Shown: piece after piece, positions 29,961 to 42,698 of the stretch
Position numbering within the stretch: position 1 is the stretch's first letter
How the letters are laid out: every line of letters begins with the position of its first letter
NCBI GenBank assembly: GCA_949825045.1
Contig: OX463818.1
Coordinates: 27,048,906 to 27,112,905, forward strand
Reading direction: 5' to 3'
Length of the DNA stretch: 64,000 nucleotides
From: Argyresthia goedartella
Lineage: Eukaryota; Arthropoda; Insecta; Lepidoptera; Argyresthiidae
The notes under the pieces: model-generated
Database searches by the model: none
What the model saw: only the letters and a program-made list of their open reading frames with translations
What the model was told of the DNA's origin: nothing
Made by a program: the position numbers and the translations under genes

Positions 29961-32880
29961 GAAACTACCAATAGCAAGTCGGATTCGCGCAATTAGTGTT
30001 CCGTACCATGATTGCACCGTTGCGCTCTCAGACCATAACCCGCCCAAGAACGCACGAGAAATGCTTGTTTTATAGCTTTGTGTTTATTTATAATATAACT
30101 GTTATTCAAACTAAGACCTGAAAGTATGCTACTCTGCTTTGACCATGAATTCCTGTTTTATTTATGTGTCAAATATTCGTTTTCCGCGTTTGGAACGCTA
30201 ATAGTTTTGGAGAAATTTGGCTTTGTTTGACAGGAAGACTCAACTAATTAGAAGGAATTAATTTCAACGGAACACTAAATAAAAGCATGAGTCACATCTT
30301 CGAAGGAGGCCATTCACATAGTTTCCGCAACAATGACTTTGTAATGACTTGAGTCATTGAGTCTCGTGGTCTACGGTATATTGTTGGAGTTCGCGGCATA
30401 ATTCGGTGCTTCGCCGCCCACTCAGTGAAACCGGTATATTCTTGTGGTGTCGGAAAACAAAACAAACATGCCGGCCGTCATGGCTTCTACCATACGGGGT
30501 GGCAGAGGCTTAGTTCCGCCCACGTTTATGATAAGATCTACTTAATCTGAGCTAAAACGTCGGATCGGGACCATACAAGGGGAGATATGGGATCTCTTGC
30601 ACCAACTCTGTAAGTAAAAGATTTTCAATGAACTGAGAAAACCGTTTCATTTTGTGTTCTTAAATAAATGGCTTTATAAACATCAAAAAATATTACAGGA
30701 TTACTGAAATTTCCGCAAAAAACAGAACGTCCTTCATTTGCCCTCTACAGCGTAGTTTGCTCAAATCTCAGATGAACAAAACACTTGGCTCTCATTACTT
30801 ACTTCGTGGCTGAATTTTCCTTCGCCGTTAAGTTGACTGTCCTGAAAACTGTCAAATGTCGATAGTTTTCCCGTCTGCCTGTCGATAACGCAATTGTCAG
30901 TCAGAACGTAAACATATATTGATATTGTAGTTTTTTAGATTGGTGAGATCTCAGATTATAACTAGAAGTTCTTTGAGAACAGTAGACCTCGCGAGCCCTT
31001 CGACATACATACTTACACACTTAAACATATTGTCACGACTGACGGACAAAAGTCTTTATTATAATGCGATACAAGTTTATTTTGCGCAACAATTTAACGA
31101 AGAAAGTCCAATTTTTAATTGAATTTCAGGTGCTTCAATTTTCTAATTACTATGCAGCTTCCTTGCGCATAATTGGGGTATAAGTTTTGGCGATTACTCG
31201 CGTTTCCTTGGTCCTAAGAGGTCAAATCTGGTGAAGGCGGGAGACCTGCTTAGTCTGATTAGGTATACATTTTCCGAAATAAAATTAAAAACTGAAATCC
31301 GCTATAACGAATACGTTTGCTACAGCAAGAAAAAGACTTAACTCGGGTAAACTTTGACAACTCCATACAAATTTATATGGAGTTGTGGGTAGTAACATTT
31401 CGGCATTATGAGTTTTCGATACTGAATATTATTTGGAGCCTGAGCTAAATATACGTAAAAGCTGTTAAACAATGTAAAAAATTAGTCCATTATTATATAA
31501 TGGTGATAGAGTTATTGTCGGACGCTTCCTTCAAAATTTTCTGAAATGTTTAATGATGTTCAATTCAATTGAATTTCTTAATTATTGGCGCACAGCGGAG
31601 GCTCAGTAATAGGGTCCCGTTTGGCATCCTTCGGGTACGGAACCCTGAAAAATATACTTGAAGAGGCCAACTTCGGTAATAAATTAACGAACATCAAGAA
31701 AACATTTTCAATTTATGTTTCGCAAAGCTCCGCGATTGATTAAGCGCAATTACAAACACAGGTTGAAAACAATAAAACAACAGCTGAAATTTAATTACTC
31801 GCTTCTGTATTCACAACTCATTTTCTTATGTTTTCGAGGTGTTCATCTTAATTTTCGCGGTACACGGCTGAAGGAATTACTCCGTGTTGTATTATTAAAG
31901 TGTTTGCTCAGGGCCGGTGCCTGCATGCGGCGGGGGGGCACCTCGAGGAATGGGGTGCTCCGCCCCCTGTTCCCTCCTCTCCGCTGGGAGTTCACAATAA
32001 GTAAATTGACCGTTCGTTGTTCCTCCCACGCACTGCTGTTTTCGGCGTGAAATGATGTCGGTGTGTCAGAGTAAGAACCGAACTATTTTTTTACGGTCGC
32101 TTGGTGCGTAAAATACAACAAAAAAAATACTCTGTTTGCTTTTCACTAAAGACTGTGCGTTAGTGCGTTTTGATTATTTAGATCGGCTTTGCAATAAATG
32201 TCGCTGAGAATCGAAATTTAACATATGAATTGTCGAAATTCGCGTGATTAAAATAATTTGGACCCAGCATGTCGTTGTTTAAAAGTAAACTTTTGTGGAC
32301 CGTTTAATTATGGCAGTATTCCGTGCTCTGTCACAACAAGTCATTTCCTTTGCTTATTTATGCGTTCTAATTCGTAGCTGGGCTCGCTAAATACAATTTC
32401 GCTGAGGTTAACACAAATTAGGGCAGAATTCAGGAAATGCTAGATTTTAACGATGTTCTCCGCCTTTTTTTATTCCATCCATCCAGACACATAAGAGCTT
32501 TACGTGCCCTCTATTCAGAATGTGTCGGTGAGATTACACCTCTTGCCAGATAACACCACACCTCAAGTAACCGAGCATTGCACCACTGCAAATGGTCACT
32601 GACATATCAATGACAACACCGCTTTCCTAATACTTCACTGCGTATCTTGTTCAAAGCGTAAGTTTCCTCACCGAGCGCAAACAGCCTCAATGACAACAAC
32701 GTCACTTACGTCTGTGACAATGTCACGTGATGAGTGCAGAGAGGGACCCGATTCTACTAGTAAAATGGCGGCTCAATAACAAAGACGCGACAACGACGGT
32801 CCACTTCAGATATTATTTAGTTGGCGTTTGGGAAGTTTAGAAATTAAAGTAAAATAAAATAAAATAAATTAGTTTATTAT
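29961..32880. other. Mostly unique sequence with two dispersed-repeat scraps
   Basis: A short AGTGTTCCGTACCATG scrap lies at 29990-30010 and a minus-strand repeat end (AGTAATAGGGTCCCGTTTGG ... GGGTACGGAACCCTGAAAA) at 31598-31652. No gene was recognised. The ORF at 31715-32050 is low-confidence and contains a GC-rich patch (31910-31990). Confidence 0.45.
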
Positions 32881-33134
32881 AGGGAAAGATTGCCAGACGT
32901 GCCATACTCCACCACGCTGGCTCAGTGCGGTTTGATGGAGGGGTATCGGGCTAGTGGCCAACCCGACTGTGAGAAGTTATCAAGCTGTCCTGGTCTCCGA
33001 CACGGTTTTACGTCTACTATCGCCGAGTAGCGACAGTAGCGCACGGACCTCAATCTCTCGTATCTCTCTCGGGCAAAGACCCGTCCCTTCGGTGGCGATA
33101 TTACATATAACGGAAACCTGAAGTGGATCGCCAT

Positions 33135-33552
33135 TAAGTAAAAGTTCTTTATTACTGTAGATATTGACATATACTTAGCAAACGTCACTTTTTGCCTCTT
33201 CTCTACATTGGACCACTAGGAGAAGGAGGGAGTGGAAACTCCCACAGATTGATTTTTAGATGTCTTTTAAAAATTGGTTGTGCTTAACTAATACAAATCT
33301 TGCAATATTAATTATTAAGATTAATAAGCAGGAATAAATAATTACAAAAATATTAACAGCAAGGTCTGTGTTGAGCTATATTAACCCCATACAGTCCCGT
33401 CATTCAAGTTATCGTGAACATTGTAATATCCCTTTTTCTACAAAGTCGCATTAACATGCTTTTTAAATTGCTCAAATGGCAATTTCAAAATCTCCAGAGA
33501 TATCTTATTGTAGTAGAGAAAGCACTGACCCTTGAAAGAATTGCTAACCTTC
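33135..33552 (-). mobile_element. LINE A 3'-end fragment
   Basis: TTCTTTATTACTGTAGATAT at the 3' side, CTACATTGGACCACTAGGAG, then the terminal coding region with AAATTGCTCAAATGGCAATT, up to ATTGCTAACCTTC. It is strongly 5'-truncated and lacks the TTGAC tail. Confidence 0.8.
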
Positions 33553-33896
33553 ATTATCAATTGTCATGAAGTGGTGATCTTTAAAAGGAGAATCTAAGCC
33601 CAGATCTGGTGTCCGGCGGTACTCCTGGGTGCGTCGGGAGCACTCGACAAGTGTCGTGGCAAGTGGACCGAGTCTTGTGCTCGACATACCAAAGTGCAAT
33701 GGAACCGTTATTGAAAGCGAGACGTTTACCGAGTCACTGAGAATACTCTTCTCTCTATGTGGCTACATATATAATACCTCCGAGTTGTGTTACTTTTAGG
33801 CCTCTTGGATGTTTTTTCACGGTTAAGGCGACACTTCGTCCGTGCAAAGGTCCCCGTTACTCCAGGCGGAATCGGGAAAAAATGTCATAACGTTGC

Positions 33897-35245
33897 GCTA
33901 AACCACAGAAAAATAGTTTTTTTTTTTGTTATTTTGTTAAAAAGTTTTTTAAGGAGATTTTACGAATACATGATATCTACATTTTGAACGCAGTTCCACA
34001 ATGAACTTAGTTAGCATTTCAGAATTACAGGAAAAAAAAACAATTTAGAGGTATTTTCGTAATTAAATTCTATCTAGAAAATTTCATCAATCGCGGTGGC
34101 CTTTAGTGAGAATCTTAATCAAATACTCAATAAAAGTTAACCCAAAAATCAAATCTGTAGATGACTTCATGGTGGAGTAAATGGATTCGAAAAAACCCCA
34201 ATTTTTTTTCGTATCAACTTAAAACCTTCCTGAGTTCGCCGTGTGTAGGGGTTGCGAATGTTGTATGTATCACTGGAAGCTTGTTGACTTTAACGCAGTC
34301 ATTGTATATTTTTTAGACAAACAAATTGATAAAGTTTTGCAACTTGTGTCACACGATACCTTTGGGTGTGGTTTTAAAAACTCACACCTTCCATAGCCTA
34401 AAAGTGCTCAGTGGGAACCTAATACTAAGCTTATTCATTCATCTGTTTTTTTTTCGCTTTGTGGTACGAAATGTGGTACAGTGCAAGTACAAAGTTTGTA
34501 CGGTGACCCCTTTTAAATTAACGGCCAAAACTCACGTTAAAAAAGTTAAAAAAAAGTCTAAAGAACCTTCGGTTTAGAATAAAATGAGGATTATTGTTGC
34601 CTATGACACTTTTATAGTATCGTTTTCACAGAAAAGTACCTAAAAACAGTTAATGGGGACACATTTCAAGGCTAGGAAGGGTTAAGCTTCAGGTCTGGAG
34701 GGGGGGTTGTGAATTTGTAACAAAGGTGTCATGTAACACAAGCTTCGTACCTTTATTGATTTGTTGTCACTGTGTTGTGACCCCAAAGTTATTGATTCCG
34801 TTAAGGTGATACGAAAAAATATATATTAAAGGAATACGAATGTAAACAAAAGTGACAGCGTTAATTACTTCCACCTAAGAAAGAAGAGAGAGCGTAAACA
34901 ATGCGCTCGACTCAAACTTAAATAACGTAGCGCCAAACCCCAAAAAAATTGTTTAAAAATAAACTACGCTATTTTATTCAAAAAAATTAAATCAAGGAGA
35001 ATTACATGATATCCATATTTTGAAGGCATTTTCGCAATGAAATTAGTTAGGATTTCCGAATTACAGGAAAAAATAAAACAATTTAGAGGCCATTTCGTAA
35101 TTAAATTCTATCGAGTTTTTTTATCCAATCGTGTTTTCCTTCAGTGAGAATCTTAATCAAATACTCAATAAACGTTAACCCAAAAAACAAATCTGTAGAT
35201 GACTTTATAGTGGAGTAAATGGACTCGAAAAAAAACCCAATCATC
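33897..35245. repeat. Pair of ~310-bp direct repeats, 1 kb apart
   Basis: 33897-34206 and 34931-35245 share TTAGTTAGNATTTCNGAATT, ACAGGAAAAAA, AGTGAGAATCTTAATCAAAT and AATCTGTAGATGACTT, with dispersed differences. The ~725-bp spacer is unrelated and includes a short open frame at 34326-34577 with no known domain. Confidence 0.75.
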
Positions 35246-36834
35246 TTAAGTGTTATAAATAAATAGGAGCAGTTGTTCATCTGACAAAGGCCTTAAATTA
35301 ACAGAAGAAATAATTACACATCTCTACTCTAGGGACTGCCCTAGCTCTACACAATATTGAAATTTCCAAAATAACCTGTACAGTCTAAAATTGTTTTCCC
35401 GTCCCCCTTGTTCCAATGCAACGCATTTTTGTCATTATCAAATCCCCAGATCAGCGATTGGGAGTAAACCTATAAATCGGTATTGCATTCGAAATGTTAT
35501 AATTCAAACTGGATTAACGGGATAAGAGAACGGAGGGCCGTTAATAAGAAACGTGGCACCCTTGTTAGTTTTATTTTACACTCCCCTTAACACCCCTTGT
35601 AATCCTACTAAGTTGAAGTGTAGTGTGAAATGAGTTTGAGCCGGTATATAAAACGTGTTAAACAATTTTGTTCGGACGTGTGGGGAGGTGAAGGGCATTG
35701 ATTTGAAGAGGCATTTCGGAGTATCATTGTTTTTGAAAGCATCGTCACTAAGATCATTCCATCCATTGTCCATTGAATTCAGGCGTTAGAAAGGCGTTTG
35801 ACGTAGTCGTTGAACTTTGTCCTTAGGACCTTAGCTTAATTTTCTGATAAGCACCGTAACATAGCATAGCGTCGTGGGGGCTAGCCCAACGCCGTAGCTA
35901 TAGCATAAGCAAGCAAGCGGTAAAAAACAGAATTTATCGTACGTAAGTGTACGGGTAGTGTACACCACACATCAATACAAAACTGAATTCGTTCTAAGGG
36001 AGGGCGTATAAAGGGACATTTGTCAGAGAGCTCTCTAAGTTACTGATGTCCCCGACAATGCTTGTTTACATATGAACGCGAGACCCTTGGATGGATGGAA
36101 ATCATTTTCCATTAGAAGCCTACAGCACACTCAGCTCGCGCCATTACGTGGCAAATGGCTCGAGGAAAGCCCCGTTGAAAAACGATGAGAGTTTCTGCTT
36201 TATCCACTCAGAATATTCACCATGTTCAAAGACCTTTTGTATGAGGAGATTTGAAATGGGATAGTCTTCTTGAAGTGCGCGCTTTGCTCGTAAACTCTCA
36301 ATGCAATTTAATGTACCTTTGATAGTTTTGTTAAGCCGATCAATGTACTTTGTGGGGTCGTAATCGGCTTATCTCAATCTCGGTTACCGGTGAATTGGTA
36401 GCTTTCCCTCACGTTCGCCTTTTTTAAGCTCAATATAAGTAGATATACTTAGATTGGTTAATTCTGTCACATTTTATATCGGAGGATGACATTTTTAAAA
36501 GTATTTTAAAGTCAGTAATTACAAAATAACAACAAAACCCAAACAATACCGAAAAGAATCGATTAAGAGTATTGAAAAATTTGAACAAAAAGTCGTTTAC
36601 GCACTTATTGCACCATAAAGGCCTACAAAGGCGACCCTCGACTAATTGACACGGGGTGCGTAGTGAGCATCGTGAGGGTCAGGCCCATTTGTCCACAACG
36701 TGACGCATCGGAAACTTGGCTCCGTAGCTGACGGGTCATTAGTTACGGATGCACCAGCTGACACCGACTTTTATATAGATACTAGATAGATAGAAGCCAC
36801 AGACAATCTGAAAGACAAGTGTTGCAGTTTTTTA
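35246..36834. other. No recognised gene
   Basis: Unique-looking sequence of mixed composition. No repeat was identified and no frame is persuasive. Confidence 0.45.
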
Positions 36835-38545
36835 CATTTTGGTGTATTGTTTATTTGGGGGCGTTTGTGTTGCCGGACCGAACGGACGTGTCCCCCCGAG
36901 ATCTACCAAACGCATTTAAACAAACAATAGTTTTCATCCCCGGCGCGCGCCTTTTGTTCTGCCTCCGGAGGCCCGAAAACGAGCCTGGCTTATACCGCGT
37001 GTTACTGTAAGGGTTACCTGGGGAATGTGCGTGATCCATCTAGGCACCCCATCTGTGCAATACCACGCATTTCAGTGATTGTGATGATACTAGTGCGGTC
37101 AAGTGTAATGAATGCCCAGAGAACTGCGCGATACTCTTAGACATCCCATCTGTGCAAGCCCTAGAATTTATTCTAGGCCAGGTGCACGTCTGAGCCACGC
37201 AGCGACAGGCCGGCAGCGAGCGACGCCTACGCAACACACCCTCAACGCTACTGCCTCCACCACCACCGCCGCTAAACACACCAACCTGGTGAGATCATTC
37301 CGATTAGGACATCATTGATAGTGATTACCTACCTCTAACTTTATTTCTCTCAGCACCACTCGCCGCCTGACAATAATAAACCACCACTTACCGCGGCCGC
37401 GGTCGCCCCTATTGACTAAGGCATAATCACATTTATAGGTGCGTCATAGGCAGGATATAACAATTCCCTACCTACGCAATATCAAAATCAACTAATAAAA
37501 CATTATTATAGCTACATATACTTATATTGATTTGCCTGAAAATAAATTCGAGATAATTCTCCTCGAGATTTATTTTCTCCTCATCTTCGAAGGACCATTC
37601 AAAACAGTCATTAACAATAACCATCCACTAAACCCTGAAACTCAGTGAATAAGCCAACCCAAAACATAACAATCCTAGAATTATTTTTATGTAGCTAAAC
37701 TGCAAATATACTAAACCCGACAATAAACAAAAACTAAACAAGTGCAGGCCATAAAAATGCCATCTCACCAAACTCCCAGAAACTAGACAAAACAATTGAC
37801 TGCTATTTAGGAACAATTGAAAAAGCTTCGAAGCACAAAAGGCTCACAACGTTCCCTCACACATCTGGCACCCATTCTATGGTGTCAGCCCATCTTGGAA
37901 ATACCGGGAAACATTAGAATAAAAATAGATCGTAAAAAGCCAAACAGCGTCTCTCATCATACCGGCCGTACACCTCTTAGAAACAACCCACACACACACA
38001 TTCATATTAGCTAAAATACCACGAGGCTTTCTCCTGTAGTAATATCTCACAATCTAAACTCTACCAATGCCCAGAGATGGAAACTGCCTGTTCCATGCAA
38101 TTGCAGACCAAATCAACCATCTGTTTGGAGCGACATTCAACCATACCCACATCAGAAGCGACTTAGCTAGATACGTGGAAGCTAACAGCAATTATCCACG
38201 CATCAAACATGCGATCGACGCACGAAACGCAGAAGCTTTCACTGAGTACATAAAAAATCTCCACATACAGGGCACGTGGGGCGGTGAAGAAATTATCATA
38301 GCAGCCGCGGAGTTCTACGTAATAAGTGTAGCGATCCATCAACAAAATGGCCCATCAATCGTATATAGCCCCCAACAAGAATATAACTCAACTTGACCTT
38401 TTCCGACAGCCACTACGACAGCGCATACATAATAGAGCCCCAAAACGTAATCAAGAACCTATCAACAACCAGTCAAATCTACATCGCAGCATCTCACTTT
38501 TCCCATACCAAAATACAGCGCGACTACCAAAGTACCCTCAAGTTC
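36835..38545 (+). mobile_element. OTU-containing LINE, copy 1 (5' part)
   Basis: It includes a GC-rich 5' region (36850-37300), a CCTGGTGAGATC motif at about 37283 that recurs at 38855, and an OTU protease frame. It lacks the endonuclease and RT. Boundaries are uncertain. The left limit is set where CATTTTGGTGTATTGTTTAT (36836) begins, because the same stretch recurs at 41715. Confidence 0.5.
38067..38540 (+). pseudogene. OTU-family cysteine protease domain, copy 1
   Basis: An ATG at 38067 opens PRDGNCLFHAIADQINHLFG, with the catalytic Cys in DGNCLF (codon 7), followed by DLARYVEANSNYP, TWGGEEIIIAAAEFYVISVA and IHQQNGPSI. After a frameshift near 38390 the domain is completed by LTFSDSHYDSAYII, where HYDS supplies the expected catalytic His. 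OTU proteases cleave ubiquitin or ubiquitin-like linkages. Here the domain belongs to a retrotransposon, judging from copy 2, where it is fused upstream of an APE endonuclease. The frameshift, and no continuation into endonuclease, mark it as dead. Confidence 0.75.
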
Positions 38546-38839
38546 CACCCGCCCCAAAAACAGATAATATGATAGCGGTAAATCTAAACACCTTCCCCCG
38601 GCCTACCCAAAATGCACAACTCAAGATAAGATGACCAATGACTTTGATACTTACCGTACCGACACATACACTCACACGCCACAAACACATGCATCCCCCT
38701 CCGCCGGGTCAGATACAACCGGGTATTCATCTCTAGGGCCTTGTTCACGGACTGAACCTCGACCCGAGTCACGGACCTAACTAATATGCACTAATGAAGT
38801 GAATTGAAGTAGGTGATATCAGTGCAATGAGTCTCACTA

Positions 38840-40304
38840 GCTGAGCAACAACCTGGTGAGATCGCTGCGATTATGATAGCCCTAACTCAGATCAAAAGGC
38901 AAAACGAACTCTATATCTGGCAGGTAACCCCCTTCGTAATGCTAAATACCATTTCATAAACAGATACCACGCTCGCTTCAAATTACTACGCCAGCTCCAA
39001 ACTATTCCACAGACACAGTGCCTAGATAGGTAGGCCAGAGATAGGTATACCTAAATACAAAACTAAGCAGGAACCTACCCAATAACAGTAAAACAAAAAA
39101 TAACCATTTCTAACTTTATCCGGTCCGACTATCTAGCCCGTCTACTATATAACTGCATATTCTGAGAAATAGCGAGAAACAGCAAACAATTGCACATCAT
39201 AAAAGGATCATTTCACCATCTTCCAGAAAACAGGCAATTAACAAAAGACTTCCACTGATGAACAATAACAACAATAAAATCGGAGACTTTTTGTCCTAAG
39301 CGGCTCTCTACCGAGAATAAGGGCGCACGAAGATACGCACAAACTTTGACAATCGCAACCCGTACGATCTGTTAATCGTAGACAAAGGTAGTTCAAGTAA
39401 ATCACGCTATCTCTAAGTTCTTTCTTTCAACAACATCCCAAGAAGATAACCTAATGGAAGCCTTACCAACGCTGAGATGGTAACTGCCTATTCACCGCAA
39501 TTGCTGACCAAATTAATCACCTATGTCAATTAACATGCAACCACACTCACATTCGTAAGGACCTAGTTAAATATGTAGAAGAAAACGGCGATGAACAGAA
39601 CAAAGCTCGCAATCACTGAGCCTGAAATCCTTAACAACTCACCACTGAAAATCTACGCAATTACGGTACTTGGGCTGGAGAGGAGATTATAATACCAGCT
39701 GCCGAATACTTTCTACTTAACGCAACAATCCACCAGCAAAATACACCATCGCTCACATTCACGCCCAAGAATCCAGCGGATGCAGTGAAATCTATCAACC
39801 TCAACGTCACAGGACACCACTACGACAGCGTTTACTTGCTTGAATCGCCAAATTTACCCACGGATCAAGCAACCGATAACCAAACTGATAACACCATACT
39901 TTCGCCGATACTTAATGCAACACCCATGACCTCCTCAGGGTCAACCATAACATCAACAGAAGACATCCCAGACAACACCGGATATACGATGATACGAAAC
40001 AGCCCCATATGTAAACCACAAGTCACATGCGAGCGTATGCGCATTGCTACTTGGAAGGTTAGAGGATGCGCCGAAATAACTAAAAGACTCAACATTGACG
40101 CGGAATTGACTAACAAAAACATACACATAGCCTATATACAGGAAACAAACATGATACATATGTCAAAACACTATCTCTGGTATCTGTATGCTCGCATCGG
40201 ACAAGACGCTATAATTAAATACAGGAAAAAGGGAATTATAGGAACAAACCTCCTTCACAATATTGCACACAAATATTTTAAAAGTTACATCAAAAGAAAA
40301 TGCA
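38840..40304 (+). mobile_element. OTU-containing LINE, copy 2 (5' part)
   Basis: It begins near AACAACCTGGTGAGATCGCT, contains an OTU domain and the start of an APE endonuclease, and is interrupted at about 40305 by a minus-strand LINE F fragment. C-terminal LINE sequence on the plus strand resumes at 40746. Confidence 0.65.
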
Positions 40305-40309
40305 TGTAA
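39461..40309 (+). pseudogene. OTU protease fused to APE endonuclease, LINE copy 2
   Basis: DGNCLFTAIADQINHL (39476 onward, with a TGA just upstream) gives the OTU Cys box. After two stops near 39617-39625 the domain resumes (GTWAGEEIIIPAAEYF, IHQQNTPSL) and closes with TGHHYDSVYLLES. From 39785 a single open frame of 174 codons carries this OTU end, a ~60-residue Ser/Thr/Asn/Asp-rich linker (SPNLPTDQATDNQTDN) and then MRIATWKVRG and IAYIQETN, the first motifs of an APE-type LINE endonuclease. The Asn usual in ATWNV is Lys here, so the nuclease would be inactive. The fusion is direct, with no stop between His box and endonuclease. Confidence 0.75.
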
Positions 40310-40745
40310 GTACAAGGGCGAGTTGTCTCTGAAAAGAGATTTCTTCCAGCAAAACAAGGCATTACAGGAATTGCTATCATAAAAGGGTAGGCAGTGCACG
40401 ATAATTACTATAACTAAAATGCCTAGGAATAAATTAAAATATCTGTAAAATACAGATAGCAAATACGAAATAATTACCGATATATACATAAACCTTACAT
40501 ATAATAAAATAAATACAGTAACTTTTACGAAAGAGACATGTAGAGCTCTTTAATATGTTTCTTAAAAGAAAAAGAGTCGGACTGTCTCTTATATTGCAAA
40601 GAGGTGCGTTCCAGAGTCGGACCGCCCGCAGCCTGAAGGAGTGAAAATTGTGAATAGTGTGAAAGACTAAAAGTGAATAATTAAATATCATCGGAGAACT
40701 GCTCATGGCAAACTTAAAAGTAGAAAGACGAAAATTCTTATAAGA
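40305..40745 (-). mobile_element. LINE F C-terminus and 3' UTR, minus strand
   Basis: On the minus strand it reads FHSFRLRAVRLWNAPLCNIR, DSPTLFLLRNILKS, then a UTR ending in the LINE F tail (its complement, GGCGAGTTGTCTCTGAAAAG, at 40317). The RA(V/I)RLWN block marks a CR1-like polyprotein end. It appears inserted into the OTU LINE. Confidence 0.7.
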
Positions 40746-41670
40746 GACCCCATAAACAACCAGTGAATTGGACGTAGTTCCAATACGAACCGTAAACGAA
40801 ATCAAATATCTCGGCACATATATTACGGCAGGACATAGGACACAATAAAAAAGAGGTGCCGGCAAGCCATATGCAATTCCAAGGCCCTAATGCATTTTAT
40901 AAAGAAATCCAACATAGACTGAAATATAGTGCGCCTGATTTACAAAATGGTCATTGCACTGTTTATAAAATACGGACAAAAAGCGGCAACCCTCACTAAA
41001 GCAAACAGTTGACAGTCAGTATATGAACGCCTGATCCTCAGAGACATGTTTGAGAACGCCAGAAGCTATCCAAGATACCACAAAATTCATGACTGACTAC
41101 AGGGCAAAACGATAACCAAACGAATCAAAAACCACCGGATATGTTACTATACATATTCTGCGACGCCCACAACAGCACTTACTACACGCTCCATTCAAAT
41201 ACGAAGCAAGGAAGAAGAAAGCCGGCCGACTTATATACACCTGGAAAGATTTCCTTAAGCATGACATCAAACATCAAACACAGTTACTGGACAGAATCAT
41301 CACACAACAGGGACGATGTCAAGATGGCCTAGAGGCAAATATACCGTATCCCAGAAACAGACAGCAAAAGCGAAACTGGGAACTTACCGGATAACCCAAA
41401 CGAACACGACTCAGGAAACTCAACTATTAACAATAACTGAAAATAGAAGGAAAACAAGAACTTGAAGAAAACAACAGCTGCTCTCCAAATCCCACATCCT
41501 CCCCATTCCACATATCCTATATTGGCTTCAGGCTGAAGAGTCGGTCGATTGAATTCACTATCCTTCCCTTCCTACAGAGCAGGTCATTCCGCCCCCCCTC
41601 AAAACTTGTGCCCTCTGGTATGCCGGCCGAAAGACCGGAACAGGTTTAGAACCCTGGCTGGAGAAGCACC
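40746..41670 (+). pseudogene. LINE C-terminal remnant, probably OTU LINE
   Basis: Plus-strand pieces include VRTVNEIKYLGTYITAGHRT and YERLILRDMFENARSYPRYH, typical of the segment after the RT core, with many stops. Its position directly after the LINE F insertion suggests it is the 3' part of the OTU LINE with the RT core deleted. The link is inferred from order and orientation only. Confidence 0.5.
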
Positions 41671-41716
41671 ATTCATTCATTCATTCATTCATTCATTCAT
41701 TCATTCATTCATTCAT
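41671..41716. repeat. (ATTC)n microsatellite
   Basis: Eleven or so perfect ATTC units, immediately followed by a 25-bp stretch (CATTTTGGTGTATTGTTTAT) also found at 36836. Confidence 0.95.
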
Positions 41717-41880
41717 TTTGGTGTATTGTTTATTTGGGAATTGAGACCACAGCGCATACACTTACTTACTTACTTGAAAATAATATTTGACTTAGGTTGA
41801 CAATAATTAACTACTATTTCATATGACAGACAATGCACGGATGTGGCTACATCTAGGCTAGTATATTTTAGTTACTTTCA

Positions 41881-42027
41881 CAATTCACAATTCAATTCAC
41901 AATTCTTTATTGCACAGAACATTAAAACAAAACATTTTACAAGAAATTAAAAGGCAAAGGCGAGCTTATCTCTTAACAGAGATTTCTTACAGCAAACCTA
42001 TCAGGATAGGATACATATAAACTGAAA
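41881..42027 (-). mobile_element. Short LINE F insertion with 8-bp TSD
   Basis: A severely 5'-truncated minus-strand LINE F 3' end. Its tail is the CACAATTCAATTCACAATTC repeat and its body reads (plus) GGCGAGCTTATCTCTTAACA and GAGATTTCTTACAGCAAACC. TACTTTCA flanks it at 41873-41880 and 42028-42035. Confidence 0.75.
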
Positions 42028-42039
42028 TACTTTCATAGT

Positions 42040-42540
42040 GTGATGTCCTATGGTATCTTGTTGTGGGGGAAAGCAGCGGATATTCAAACTATTTTTATTT
42101 TACAGAAAAGACCTATTCGATCAATTTATAATTTAAAACGAACAGACTCCTTAAGAGAGCTTTTTAAAGAAATTGACATACTAACAGTAGCTAGTCAATT
42201 TATTTACGAAAATATAATGTATGTACGCAAGAACCTTACAACATTTTCCAAACTTAGCGATAGCTGTAATGTTAACCTAAGAAATAATCACAGATTATGT
42301 GCGCCCCGTTTTAGACTCGCGAAGGTTAGCAATTCTTTCAAGGGTCAGTGCATTCTCTACTACAATAGGATACCTGTGGAGATTTTGAAATTGCCATTTG
42401 AGCAATTTAAAAAGCATGTTAAAGCGACTTTGTCGAAAAAGGGATATTACAATGTTCAAGATTACTTAAATGACAGGACGGGGTTAATCTGGCTCAACAC
42501 AGACCTTACTGTTAATAGTTTTGTAATTATTTATTCCTGA
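42040..42540 (+). pseudogene. LINE A reverse transcriptase C-terminus
   Basis: The 166-codon frame starts MMSYGILLWGKAADIQTIFI and matches the 5014-5829 frame almost residue for residue to YYNVQDYLNDRTG, then runs past the usual stop because of a base difference (RTVWG versus RTGLIW). The RT core is missing. Low divergence between these copies suggests recent activity of family A. Confidence 0.85.
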
Positions 42541-42698
42541 TTATTAATCATAACAATCAAATTTTTCATATTTGTATTAGTTAAGCACAACCTATTTTTA
42601 AAAGAGATCTAAAAATCAATCTGTGGGAGTTTCTACGCCCTTCTTCTCCCACAGTGGTCCAATGTAGAGAAGAGGCAAAAAATGACGTTTGCTAAGTA

